Shown here: positions 8,583 to 17,049 of the stretch, piece after piece | Numbering within the stretch: position 1 is the stretch's first letter | Layout of the letters: every line of letters begins with the position of its first letter | The notes under the pieces: model-generated | Seen by the model: only the letters and a program-made list of their open reading frames with translations | Told to the model about the DNA's origin: nothing | Database searches by the model: none | Program-made: the position numbers and the translations under genes | Source of the DNA: Nocardia sp. CNY236 | Lineage (GTDB): Bacteria > Actinomycetota > Actinomycetes > Mycobacteriales > Mycobacteriaceae | DNA: 64,000 bases | Direction of reading: 5' to 3' | Assembly: GCF_000482385.1 (NCBI RefSeq) | Contig: NZ_AXVD01000011.1 | Coordinates: 62,001-126,000 of the forward strand

Positions 8583-9475
8583 GCTCGGCGGCCGCGTCCA
8601 TGGCAGGTGGCCTGCTGATGGTCCATGCGCACCCGGACGACGAATCCATCACCACCGGGGGGACGATCGCGCACTATCGCCGGCGTGGGATACCGGTAAC
8701 GGTGATCACCTGCACCCTCGGCGAGGAGGGGGAAGTGATCGGTGAGCAGTGGGCGCAGTTGGTCGCCCACCGTGCCGACCAACTCGGCGGCTATCGGATC
8801 CTCGAGCTGACCCGTGCACTCGAGCAGCTGGGCGCGGGTCCGCCGCGGTTTCTCGGCGGTGCGGGTCGCTGGCGCGACTCCGGCATGGCGGGCACGGCGT
8901 CCGCGCGGAATCCGATGGCGTTCGTGCATTCCGGAGACGATGCAGTGCTGGCGCTGACAGAGGTGATCCTGCAGGTTCGACCGCGTGTGGTGGTCGGCTA
9001 CGATCCGGACGGCGGCTATGGCCACCCCGATCACATTCGGGCACACGAGATCAGTACGGCTGCAGTGCATGTCGCAGCCGGCAGAGGCTGGGACGTCCCG
9101 AAGTTCTACTGGACGGTGACCGACGCCGACCTGCTCGGCCAACACACCACGGCACTGGCCCGACGTACGGTCGAGGGTCTTCCCGGCGCGCTGCCGCCCG
9201 GCTGGCGGCTGCCCGGCGACGGGGAGCTCGCATGCGTGCCCAGCTCCGCGGTGACCACGATCATCGATGTCTCCGACGAGTTGCCCGCCAAGCGAGCCGC
9301 GTTGCGGGCGCATGCCACACAAGTCGTCGTCGCGTCGTCGGGACGGGAGTTCGCGCTGTCGAACACTATCGCTCAGCCGATACTGCCGCACGAGCACTTC
9401 GTTCTCGTGCGGGGTCGGCGTGGCCCGGTGGGATCGGACGGGCGCGAACACGACCTGTTCGGGGGTTTGGACTGA
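8579..9475 (+). CDS. mshB: GlcNAc-Ins deacetylase MshB (mycothiol biosynthesis)
   Basis: A 298-residue LmbE/PIG-L-family zinc deacetylase. It removes the acetyl group from GlcNAc-inositol, the second committed step of mycothiol synthesis. The zinc ligands are His 18 and Asp 21 in AHPDDE and His 152 in GYGHPDH; with a five-residue offset these match the His13/Asp16/His147 set known for the M. tuberculosis enzyme. The start at GTG 8579 overlaps the lpqW stop as GTGA, suggesting translational coupling. An ATG at 8600 is an alternative. Mycothiol is the low-molecular-weight thiol of Actinobacteria, which supports the taxonomic call. Confidence 0.93.
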   Translation: MSSAAASMAGGLLMVHAHPDDESITTGGTIAHYRRRGIPVTVITCTLGEEGEVIGEQWAQLVAHRADQLGGYRILELTRALEQLGAGPPRFLGGAGRWRDSGMAGTASARNPMAFVHSGDDAVLALTEVILQVRPRVVVGYDPDGGYGHPDHIRAHEISTAAVHVAAGRGWDVPKFYWTVTDADLLGQHTTALARRTVEGLPGALPPGWRLPGDGELACVPSSAVTTIIDVSDELPAKRAALRAHATQVVVASSGREFALSNTIAQPILPHEHFVLVRGRRGPVGSDGREHDLFGGLD

Positions 9476-9573
9476 CCGGATGGCACGCAAGGGTGCCGCC
9501 GAGCCGCACGGCGGATTCCGGGTCGGTCCAGGAACCGACTCGTGTCGGGTAGCGCCGGAATAGACTCGGCGGC

Positions 9574-9732
9574 ATGTACAACTGGGAACTTCAGGACGCG
9601 ATCGTCGCGTTCGTGGACAGCATGAAGCCGCACTGGCAAGCGCAACACGACCTCTACGTGACCGTGCTGCATTCGTTCGTCGACATGCAGAGTCACTTGT
9701 TGACGCTGCTGGGCTACCCGCCGGTGCCGTGA
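9574..9732 (+). CDS. Small 52-residue protein, unknown
   Basis: A short frame starting MYNWELQDAIVAFVDSMKP and ending TLLGYPPVP. It lies 98 bases after mshB, and its stop overlaps the GTG of the next gene as GTGA. Composition is balanced (Trp, Tyr, His, acidic and hydrophobic residues) rather than the Arg/Gly/Ala-rich pattern of spurious frames in this GC-rich DNA, and third positions are mostly G or C. Helical periodicity suggests an amphipathic helix. The overlap implies coupling with the membrane protein downstream. There is no recognised domain, so function is unknown. Confidence 0.6.
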   Translation: MYNWELQDAIVAFVDSMKPHWQAQHDLYVTVLHSFVDMQSHLLTLLGYPPVP

Positions 9733-10196
9733 CAGCGCAGATCGACGACCGCTACATCATGGGCGATCACGGTGACACGACGCTCGACGACGCCCTCGAT
9801 CGCATTCTGGGCAGGGTAGCGATCGTCGTCCTGGTTCTCGATGCGCCACTGCTGTTGTCGCTCGAGGTGCTGTATCTTCCCAGCAACTTCGAGCTCCCCA
9901 GCAACCTCGGCTCTATCGTTTTTCCCGTCTCCGCTGTTGTAGCGGGTGTGTCGAATGTCGCGCTCGTTGCCGGTGTGCGGGCGGTTACTCGGCGCAATCT
10001 GGCCATGGGTCTGCCGGTGATCGCCTGGATGCTGGGCTTCCTGATCTGCGCGAGCCCCGGCCCTGGCGGCGATGTCATGCTCGGCAGCGATTGGCGCACC
10101 GCGGTGCTGTTGCTCTGCGGATCGGTCCCGCCACTGGTCTACAGCTATTTTCATGTGAATGCGGGCGCGGTCAACCGCCCCCGAGTCCGCACGTAG
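9729..10196 (+). CDS. Four-helix membrane protein (positional Rv1171 counterpart)
   Basis: A 155-residue protein with about four hydrophobic segments, near residues 30-50, 63-83, 91-109 and 127-147. A soluble N-terminus (TAQIDDRYIMGDHG) precedes them. The GTG start at 9729 overlaps the stop of the 52-residue gene by 4 bases. Its place right after mshB matches the membrane protein Rv1171, from memory of that gene order. No catalytic motif is seen. Its 3' end overlaps the convergent PH-domain gene by 26 bases. Confidence 0.75.
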   Translation: MTAQIDDRYIMGDHGDTTLDDALDRILGRVAIVVLVLDAPLLLSLEVLYLPSNFELPSNLGSIVFPVSAVVAGVSNVALVAGVRAVTRRNLAMGLPVIAWMLGFLICASPGPGGDVMLGSDWRTAVLLLCGSVPPLVYSYFHVNAGAVNRPRVRT

Positions 10197-11835
10197 GCGC
10201 GCCCTGCTGCGCCGCGTCATCGATGCGTGCGGCCGTTGTCCGCATACCGAGCCGCCCCGGGGTCACGGCTTCGATCAGTCGCCAAGCGTCGTCGACCGCG
10301 ATGTCGATGACTGCATAGCGCTTCTTGCCCGCGGCAGTCGCGGCGACCACTGTGGCGAGCCCGGCGCGGCGCTGGAAGAAGGTTTGCCGGACGGTCCAAC
10401 CGAGCACGCCGGGCGCCTCCAGACAGTCCCGATCCCGGTCGAGCGATCCGGACCGGGTGATCAGCCACGTCGGGCTGGTCGCCGTGCTGGGCAACACCGC
10501 GTGACCGAGGCCGCGGTAGCGGTCCTCGGCCAGTGCGAGCGCGAGCGGCAGTGCGCAGCCGGGCATCAGCCACCACCACCAGGAACCCCCCGGTCCAGCA
10601 AGCGAAATACCGGCCAGGACCACGGTGATGCCCGCGACCGGCAGCAGGGCGCGGGTGTACCTGCGGCGCCGGGCGGCCGGGCCGTGTGCCTGCAGCGGTG
10701 CGCGATCCGGCGCGGTGTAGGCACGCGAGCCCGTCGAGGCCGGATTGTCGGGGGCCGCACCGAAACGGATCGGATCATCGTGCTCGCTGCGGTCGTCGGG
10801 GGTGAGTAGATGGCTCAGCGTATGTTCGACAGCGCTGCGCGGCGCCTGCGGTAGAAGTTTTTGACGCGGATTCTCGCCGGTCATGATCGCTTCGAGTTCG
10901 GCTCCGCCCGCCAAGCGAAGCAACAGTGGTTCCTTCACCGTCGCGCCGCGCAGTCGGGCCAGGTCGAGACTGACCTGGCGCACGGTGAACAGGCCGTGGC
11001 GCACGTGGAGGGTCGTGCCGTCGTGGTCGACGCGCAACCCGAAGTACGTGGTCACATAGTGTGCGCACGCGGCAGCGCTCACGACCAGGACGACCACGAG
11101 CAGCAGCGCGGCTGTGACGAGCGCGAGCACGAGCACGCCGCGTCCTTCCACATCGGCAATCGCATTCGATCGAAACAAAGTCTCGCCGAGTCCGTATTGG
11201 AAGGCGAGGCCGACGATGGGGGCGATGATTGCGAACCCGGTCAGTGACAGCGGCGCGTAGCGCACCCAGGCCGGCTTCCAGTGGCCGATATCACGCGCTT
11301 TTCGCATATGCGGACCCGCGCCGTCGGTCGTGTTGTGCCACGGTCCGGCTCGTACCGGCGGTGAGTTCGCCGTATCTGCTGCCTGTGCCAGTAATTCGGC
11401 GCGCAGTCGCGGTACGTCCGCCGCCGCCAATGCATCCAGCTCGAACTGTTCGCCCGAGTCCGCGTGCTGCCCCGTCCCGATCGAGAGCACCGCGAGGCCG
11501 AGCGCCCGATGCAGCAGGTCCGCCTCGACGTCCACCGAACGGATCCGAGACCGTGGCACCGAGAGTTTCTTGCGCGACAGCACGCCGGTGCGCAGTTCGA
11601 TGTGCGTGGCCCCGATGCGATAGGTGGTGGTGAACCACTGGGCGACTGCGAGGCCCACGATCAGCACGACAGGGATGATGCTCCACAACGGATTGCCGCT
11701 GCTGGTACCGAGAATCACCGAACCGACCAGCACCGGGATGAATCTGATCGTCGCGGTGATCGGGTGCACCAGCAGCATCCGCTTGTCGAGCCGTCGCCAC
11801 GCCGGCTCGGCCGACAGGGTATTCGTCTGACTCAT
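10171..11835 (-). CDS. PH-domain (bPH_2/DUF304) membrane protein, YdbT-like
   Basis: A 554-residue membrane protein with repeated bacterial PH-like (bPH_2) modules. The first follows a pair of helices at about residues 27-65 (TTTYRIGATHIELRTGVL, then VPRSRIRSVDVE). A second follows helices near residues 200-270, with a VDHDGTTLHVRHGLF segment, and a third membrane pair lies near the C-terminus. B. subtilis YdbS/YdbT have this architecture and are linked to bacteriocin resistance; the activity of the actinobacterial proteins is unknown. The start at 11835 overlaps the stop of the smaller PH-domain gene as ATGA, so the two form a coupled pair. Confidence 0.85.
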   Translation of the reverse strand: MSQTNTLSAEPAWRRLDKRMLLVHPITATIRFIPVLVGSVILGTSSGNPLWSIIPVVLIVGLAVAQWFTTTYRIGATHIELRTGVLSRKKLSVPRSRIRSVDVEADLLHRALGLAVLSIGTGQHADSGEQFELDALAAADVPRLRAELLAQAADTANSPPVRAGPWHNTTDGAGPHMRKARDIGHWKPAWVRYAPLSLTGFAIIAPIVGLAFQYGLGETLFRSNAIADVEGRGVLVLALVTAALLLVVVLVVSAAACAHYVTTYFGLRVDHDGTTLHVRHGLFTVRQVSLDLARLRGATVKEPLLLRLAGGAELEAIMTGENPRQKLLPQAPRSAVEHTLSHLLTPDDRSEHDDPIRFGAAPDNPASTGSRAYTAPDRAPLQAHGPAARRRRYTRALLPVAGITVVLAGISLAGPGGSWWWWLMPGCALPLALALAEDRYRGLGHAVLPSTATSPTWLITRSGSLDRDRDCLEAPGVLGWTVRQTFFQRRAGLATVVAATAAGKKRYAVIDIAVDDAWRLIEAVTPGRLGMRTTAARIDDAAQQGAPTCGLGGG

Positions 11836-12329
11836 GTCGCGTCTCCGCGATGCTGGGCTGCGATCCGAGTCAATCGAGTCACGGTCTCCTCGGCCACCGC
11901 GAGATCCAGGGCGCTGATCTGCACCGCACCGGCAGAGGAAGCGGTCGTCACGGTCACCGTCGCCAGTCCGAGCAGGCGCTCCAGCGGTCCACGGTCGGTG
12001 TCGACGGTCTGGACCCGCGAGATCGGCGCAACGCGACTCTCCTGAGCGAGCCAGCCGACCCTGGTGTATACCGCCTCGTCGGTGACCTCCCAGCGATGCA
12101 CCGCGTAGCGCCACCACGGCACCACACCGATGTGCAGGACTGCCGATGCGAGCGTGAGGAGAAAGACCACCAGCTGCCATCCGCGATGCGCGGAGTCGAG
12201 CGCTGCCCATACGATTTGGGCCACGAACGGAATCATCCAGGCCAGCGCGATCTGCACGGTCCACAGCAATCTGGCCTTGGGGCTGGGGCGCCAAGCGGGA
12301 TCGGTCATGATCGTGCGTGGCTGCGACAT
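11832..12329 (-). CDS. PH-domain (bPH_2/DUF304) membrane protein, YdbS-like
   Basis: A 165-residue partner of the larger PH-domain gene. It has two membrane helices (about residues 23-45 and 50-68) followed by one bPH_2 domain with WEVTDEAVYTRVG, ISRVQTVDTDRGPLERLLGL and VTTASSAG segments characteristic of DUF304. The start ATG at 12329 could also be 12308 (MTDPAW). The 252-base gap to the divergent fbiC gene should hold both promoters. The pair probably forms a membrane complex; its substrate or signal is not visible. Confidence 0.87.
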   Translation of the reverse strand: MSQPRTIMTDPAWRPSPKARLLWTVQIALAWMIPFVAQIVWAALDSAHRGWQLVVFLLTLASAVLHIGVVPWWRYAVHRWEVTDEAVYTRVGWLAQESRVAPISRVQTVDTDRGPLERLLGLATVTVTTASSAGAVQISALDLAVAEETVTRLTRIAAQHRGDAT

Positions 12330-12581
12330 GCGACCATGGTCGCATGGTCACAGACCCGCTGCCGCCCGTAATCGCGCTGCGCGGGAACACGGACGATCGG
12401 TGCGTGCGGGAACCCCGTCGCGGCGGGCCTGGAATAGCCGAGCCCGGCCTGCAGTTGTCACCGCTCAACCGTGCCGATGTCCGGCGTGGAAGAGACGGTG
12501 GGCGAACTCGGCGCTTGTGACGCCGATGTGGTTCGCCTCGTTTCGAGCACTGGAGGGAGACAGTTTCGGGATGTGTAGCGC

Positions 12582-15263
12582 ATGATCGAGGACGTGACCG
12601 ACCTACCGCACCCGAGCATCCCGTCCGCACCGCCGAGCCCGTCGGCCATGCGTCGGGCGTTGCGCAGGGCCCGCGACGGCGTCTCGTTGAACGTCGACGA
12701 GGCGACGGTGCTCCTACACGCCACCGGTGAGGACCTCGCGGACCTGTGTCGCAGCGCCGCGCGGGTGCGCGATGCCGGTCTGGTTTCCGGCCAGCGTGCG
12801 AAGACACTCACCTATTCCCGCAATGTCTTCGTTCCGCTGACGCGGCTGTGCCGGGACCGATGCCACTACTGCACCTTCGTCACCGTGCCCGGCAAGCTGC
12901 GCGCCGAGGGCAGAGGGCTGTTCCTCGAACCCGACGAGGTAGTCGATATCGCCCGGCGTGGCGCGGCGTTGGGGTGCAAGGAGGCGCTGTTCACCCTCGG
13001 TGACCGCCCGGAGGATCGGTGGCCGGAGGCTGCCCAGTGGCTGGACGAGCGCGGGTACGACTCCACGCTGGACTACCTGCGCGCCGTGTCGATCATGGTC
13101 TTGGAACAGACAGGCCTGTTGCCGCACCTGAATCCAGGGGTGATGTCGTGGGCGGAGATCGCCCGGCTCAAACCGGTCGCGCAGTCGCTGGGCATGATGC
13201 TGGAAACCACCGCGACCCGCTTGTACACCGAGAAGGGCAACTGCCATTACGGCAGCCCGGACAAGGATCCCGCGGTGCGGTTGCGCGCCATCGCCGATGC
13301 GGGCCGGCTGTCGGTGCCCTACACCACCGGAATTCTGGTCGGTATCGGTGAGACCATGGCCGAGCGGGCCGAATCGATCCTGCAGATCCGAAAGCAGCAC
13401 AAGGCTTTCGGACATATCCAGGAAGTAATCGTGCAGAACTTCCGCGCCAAGGACGACACCGCGATGCGGGAGACGCCGGATGCGGGAATCGACGAGTTTC
13501 TTGCCACCATCGCCGTTACACGTATCCTGCTCGGCCCCGGCGTTGCGGTCCAGGCGCCGCCGAACCTGGTGTCACACGCCGAGTGCCGTGCGCTGATCGA
13601 TGCCGGTATCGACGACTGGGGCGGGGTATCGCCGGTCACGCCCGACCACGTCAATCCCGAGCGGCCGTGGCCGAATCTGGACACGTTGCGCGAGATCACC
13701 GAGTCGGCTGGGTATCAGCTGGTCGAACGCACCTCTGCACACCCGAAGTACGTGCTGGCGGGTAACCCATGGATGGATCCGCGCATCGGTCGACACGTCG
13801 CGGCGCTCACCGATCCGGTCACCGGGTTGGCGAAGCCGGATGTAACCCCGGTGGGCCTGCCCTGGCAGGAGCCGGACGAATCATGGCAGTCGACCGGACG
13901 CGTCGATCTCCACACCGCCATCGACATCGATGGCCGCAGCACCGAGCATCGCAGTGACGCCGGACTCGCCCCGGGCCGGTCGAGTGGTGACCTCGATGAC
14001 GACTCGACCGACCGCGCAATCGACGCCGCCGGCGCCGACCGGCTGCCGTCGACCGATGTGGTGGGCGCCTTCGGTGACTGGGACACCATCCGCGAGCAAG
14101 CGCGGGATCTCGCCGCGGCGACGCCCCGACGCTTGGATGCCGACGTGCTCGCCGCATTGCGCGCCGCCGAACGCGATCCGGCCGGGCTCGGTGATACGGA
14201 ATATCTGGCGTTGGCCACCGCGGACGGCGCAGAATTGGACGCGGTCGCCGGGCTGGCGGACGAATTGCGTCGCGAGGCCGTCGGAGACGAGGTCACCTAC
14301 GTGGTGAACCGGAACATCAATTTCACCAATATTTGCTACACGGGGTGCCGGTTCTGCGCCTTCGCGCAACGCAAAGGCGACGCGGATGCATTCACGCTGA
14401 GTACCGACGAGGTCGCCGATCGTGCATGGGAAGCGCATGTCGAGGGCGCCACGGAGGTGTGCATGCAGGGGGGTATCGACCCCGACCTGCCGGTTACCGG
14501 GTACGCCGACTTGGTTCGGGCGGTCAAACGGCGGGTGCCCTCCATGCACGTGCACGCGTTCAGTCCGATGGAGATCGTGAACGGCGCCTCCCGGGGTGGG
14601 CTGAGTATTCGGGACTGGTTGGTCGCATTGAAGGAGGCCGGCTTGGACACCATTCCAGGCACGGCAGCCGAGATTCTGGACGACGAGGTGCGGTGGGTGC
14701 TCACCAAGGGCAAGCTGCCCACCTCTGCGTGGATCGAGGTGATCACCACCGCGCACCAGCTGGGCATCCGGTCCAGCTCGACCATGATGTACGGCCACGT
14801 GGACAATCCGGAGCATTGGATCGGGCACCTGCGGGTGTTGCGTGGAATCCAGGACGAGACCGGGGGCTTCACCGAGTTCGTCCTGCTGCCGTTCGTGCAC
14901 CAGAGTGCCCCGTTGTACCTTGCCGGCGCTGCGCGGCCGGGGCCGACCAAACGAGACAACCGCGCTGCCCATGCCGTGGCCCGGATCATGCTGCACGGCC
15001 GGATCTCGAACATTCAGACCAGCTGGGTCAAACTCGGGACCGTCGGAACCCGAGTGATGTTGTCCAGCGGCGCCAACGATCTCGGGGGCACGCTGATGGA
15101 AGAGACCATCTCCCGGATGGCGGGGTCCCAGCACGGCTCGGCGAAAACCGTCGCCGACCTGGTCGAGATCGCCACGGGGATCGGTCGACCGGCTCGTGAG
15201 CGGACGACGACCTACGGTGTGCCCGAGCGCAAGGCGTCGCTGCTGCCATTGACGGTCGGGTAG
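12582..15263 (+). CDS. fbiC: FO synthase FbiC (fused CofG/CofH), F420 biosynthesis
   Basis: An 893-residue two-domain radical SAM enzyme that makes the deazaflavin FO from a flavin-pathway pyrimidine and tyrosine. The CofG half has its cluster motif at Cys 90, 94 and 97 (CRDRCHYC). The CofH half has Cys 585, 589 and 592 (CYTGCRFC). A poorly conserved linker near residues 430-500 joins the halves. The fused form is typical of Actinobacteria. F420 made through this route could serve the LLM-type enzyme at 23.1 kb. A GC-rich stem-loop follows the stop codon, before the ferredoxin gene. Confidence 0.96.
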   Translation: MIEDVTDLPHPSIPSAPPSPSAMRRALRRARDGVSLNVDEATVLLHATGEDLADLCRSAARVRDAGLVSGQRAKTLTYSRNVFVPLTRLCRDRCHYCTFVTVPGKLRAEGRGLFLEPDEVVDIARRGAALGCKEALFTLGDRPEDRWPEAAQWLDERGYDSTLDYLRAVSIMVLEQTGLLPHLNPGVMSWAEIARLKPVAQSLGMMLETTATRLYTEKGNCHYGSPDKDPAVRLRAIADAGRLSVPYTTGILVGIGETMAERAESILQIRKQHKAFGHIQEVIVQNFRAKDDTAMRETPDAGIDEFLATIAVTRILLGPGVAVQAPPNLVSHAECRALIDAGIDDWGGVSPVTPDHVNPERPWPNLDTLREITESAGYQLVERTSAHPKYVLAGNPWMDPRIGRHVAALTDPVTGLAKPDVTPVGLPWQEPDESWQSTGRVDLHTAIDIDGRSTEHRSDAGLAPGRSSGDLDDDSTDRAIDAAGADRLPSTDVVGAFGDWDTIREQARDLAAATPRRLDADVLAALRAAERDPAGLGDTEYLALATADGAELDAVAGLADELRREAVGDEVTYVVNRNINFTNICYTGCRFCAFAQRKGDADAFTLSTDEVADRAWEAHVEGATEVCMQGGIDPDLPVTGYADLVRAVKRRVPSMHVHAFSPMEIVNGASRGGLSIRDWLVALKEAGLDTIPGTAAEILDDEVRWVLTKGKLPTSAWIEVITTAHQLGIRSSSTMMYGHVDNPEHWIGHLRVLRGIQDETGGFTEFVLLPFVHQSAPLYLAGAARPGPTKRDNRAAHAVARIMLHGRISNIQTSWVKLGTVGTRVMLSSGANDLGGTLMEETISRMAGSQHGSAKTVADLVEIATGIGRPARERTTTYGVPERKASLLPLTVG

Positions 15264-15265
15264 TG

Positions 15266-15299
15266 CCGGCCACCGCCCGAGGCGGGATGCGATGGCCGG
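15266..15299 (+). terminator. Candidate stem-loop terminator after fbiC
   Basis: CCGGCCA (15266-15272) pairs with TGGCCGG (15293-15299), and the loop holds a further CCCG/CGGG pairing. It starts three bases after the fbiC stop. There is no clear U-tract, as is common in high-GC Actinobacteria. Confidence 0.4.
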
Positions 15300-15450
15300 A
15301 CATCGTCGTCGAGGGGCCTTTTCGACTCCGATGGCGGTGTGCGGAGCGTCGCAGGTTAGGGCAGGCTGACCAGTAGTAATGTGGAACCCCGGGATAGGGT
15401 TTCGCAGGGCGGGCCGTCCCGCAGGCGAGGAACAGACTAGGAGACCGGTA

Positions 15451-15774
15451 GTGCCTTACATCATCGCTGAACCGTGCGTTGACGTGAAGGACAAGGCATG
15501 CATCGAGGAATGCCCCGTGGATTGCATCTACGAGGGTGGTCGAATGCTGTACATCCATCCCGACGAGTGCGTGGACTGTGGTGCATGTGAGCCGGTGTGC
15601 CCGGTGGAGGCGATCTTCTACGAAGACGACACTCCGGATCAGTGGAGCGAATACATCACTGCCAATGTCGACTTCTTCGATGAGCTCGGTTCGCCCGGTG
15701 GTGCCACGAAGTTGGGTAAGATCGACTACGACCCGCCGTTGATCAAGGAGCTCCCCCCGATGGCGAGTGAGTGA
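15451..15774 (+). CDS. fdxC: 7Fe ferredoxin FdxC-like
   Basis: A 107-residue ferredoxin. Cysteines at 9, 17 and 21 and a CVDCGACEPVC block at 40, 43, 46 and 50 fit one [3Fe-4S] and one [4Fe-4S] cluster; Cys 25 is an extra residue found in this subfamily. It is an electron carrier in the cytosol, partner unknown. The start is GTG 15451, with a GGAGA site 6 bases upstream, and the protein then begins VPYIIAEPC as in related ferredoxins. Its stop overlaps the aminotransferase start by 8 bases, a pairing shared with fdxC-Rv1178. Confidence 0.95.
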   Translation: MPYIIAEPCVDVKDKACIEECPVDCIYEGGRMLYIHPDECVDCGACEPVCPVEAIFYEDDTPDQWSEYITANVDFFDELGSPGGATKLGKIDYDPPLIKELPPMASE

Positions 15775-16891
15775 TCCCCTCGTGGCGTCGCATCGCCGGG
15801 TCGGCCATCGGCTGCCGGAATTTCCTTGGGACACCATTGCTTCCGCGAAGGTCACCGCGTCCGCGCACCCTGGCGGGATCGTCGACCTGTCCGTGGGCAC
15901 TCCGGTCGACCCGGTCGATCCGCTGATCCGAGCGGCATTGAGTTCGGTCGCCGACACGCCTGGATACCCGACCACGCGCGGCACCGACGAGCTGCGCACG
16001 GCCATTGTCGATGCGTTGCGGCGACGCCATGGGATAACGGGAGTCTCCCCAGCGGCCGTGCTGCCCGTGATCGGCACCAAGGAGTTGATCGCGGGGCTGC
16101 CTCAGCTGCTGGGGCTCGGTCCGAACGACGTGGTTGTGATTCCCGAAATCGCCTACCCCACCTATGAGGTCGGTGCGTTGTTGGCCGGTGCCACGGTGGT
16201 TCGCGCCGATGGCCTGAACCAACTCGGCCCGCAGAGTCCTGCGCTGATCTACGTGAACTCACCCGCCAACCCGACCGGGCGAGTGCTCGGCGTCGATCAT
16301 TTGCGGAAGGTCGTGGCCTTCGCGCGTGAGCGCGACGCGATCGTCGCCTCCGACGAGTGCTACCTCGGTCTGGTGTGGGAGGGGCGAGCGGTGTCCCTGC
16401 TGGACCCCGAAGTATGTGATGGTGATCACACCAATTTGCTCGTGGTGCACTCGACGTCCAAGACCTCCAACCTTGCCAGCTATCGCGCGGGTTTCGTGGC
16501 CGGCGACCCGGACTTGGTCGCCGAGGTGCTCACGGTGCGCAGACATGCCGGAATGATCATGCCGCTTCCGATCCAGGCCGCAATGACTGCTGCGCTCGAC
16601 GACGACGATCATGCCTCTCGACAGCGCGAGCGCTACCGCGCGCGCCGTGAGGTGCTCCACGAGGTGTTGACCCGGGCCGGGTTCCGCATCGATCACTCCG
16701 AGGCAGGTCTGTATCTGTGGGCGACGCGGGGTGAACCGTGCCGGGTCACTGTGGAGTGGCTGGCCGCCCGCGGCATTCTCGTCGCGCCCGGCGATTTCTA
16801 CGGGCCCGGTGTGCGGGAGCACGTCCGGATCGCGCTGACCGCGACCGACGAGCGCATTGCCGTGGCCGCCGAACGGCTCGCAGCGAGCTGA
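15767..16891 (+). CDS. dapC: Succinyldiaminopimelate transaminase (actinobacterial DapC type)
   Basis: A 374-residue fold-type I PLP aminotransferase. It contains the NSPANPTGRVL segment, the SDECYLGL region, the PLP-lysine segment in STSKTSNLASYRAGF and the C-terminal arginine region VRIALTATDERI. It would convert N-succinyl-2-amino-6-ketopimelate to succinyl-DAP in lysine/DAP synthesis, between DapD and DapE, both encoded near 25-27 kb. The GTG start overlaps the ferredoxin stop. The substrate is assigned from family resemblance and synteny with Rv1178; other small aminotransferases look similar. Confidence 0.85.
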   Translation: MSDPLVASHRRVGHRLPEFPWDTIASAKVTASAHPGGIVDLSVGTPVDPVDPLIRAALSSVADTPGYPTTRGTDELRTAIVDALRRRHGITGVSPAAVLPVIGTKELIAGLPQLLGLGPNDVVVIPEIAYPTYEVGALLAGATVVRADGLNQLGPQSPALIYVNSPANPTGRVLGVDHLRKVVAFARERDAIVASDECYLGLVWEGRAVSLLDPEVCDGDHTNLLVVHSTSKTSNLASYRAGFVAGDPDLVAEVLTVRRHAGMIMPLPIQAAMTAALDDDDHASRQRERYRARREVLHEVLTRAGFRIDHSEAGLYLWATRGEPCRVTVEWLAARGILVAPGDFYGPGVREHVRIALTATDERIAVAAERLAAS

Positions 16892-16925
16892 AGGTAGGCC
16901 GTGGGACGGCCGCCGAACGGCTCGC
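16864..16925. repeat. 18-bp direct repeat spanning the dapC 3' end
   Basis: GGCCGCCGAACGGCTCGC occurs at 16864-16881, inside the last codons of dapC, and again at 16908-16925, after the stop. The second copy looks like a partial duplication of the gene end. Confidence 0.7.
16897..16911 (+). terminator. Candidate hairpin after dapC
   Basis: GGCCGT (16897-16902), loop GGG, ACGGCC (16906-16911): a perfect 6-bp GC-rich stem 5 bases after the dapC stop, with no U-tract. It could end the fdxC-dapC transcript. Confidence 0.35.
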
Positions 16926-17049
16926 GGCGGGTCCTTCTGGTGTGCGGTTTCGGTGGCACGCCTGGCGGTTCGGGTGATCCGTCCGTCGATTCGTGGCGGC
17001 TGGTGTGTCGCCATACGGGTATCTCGGGGCAGTGGGGTTAGCCTGAGGT

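Noticed and set aside
11836-12807. Upstream extension of the large PH-domain gene
   Set aside because: The frame is open but Arg-rich, runs opposite fbiC at its end, and is not needed: ATG 11835 gives a normal ATGA overlap.
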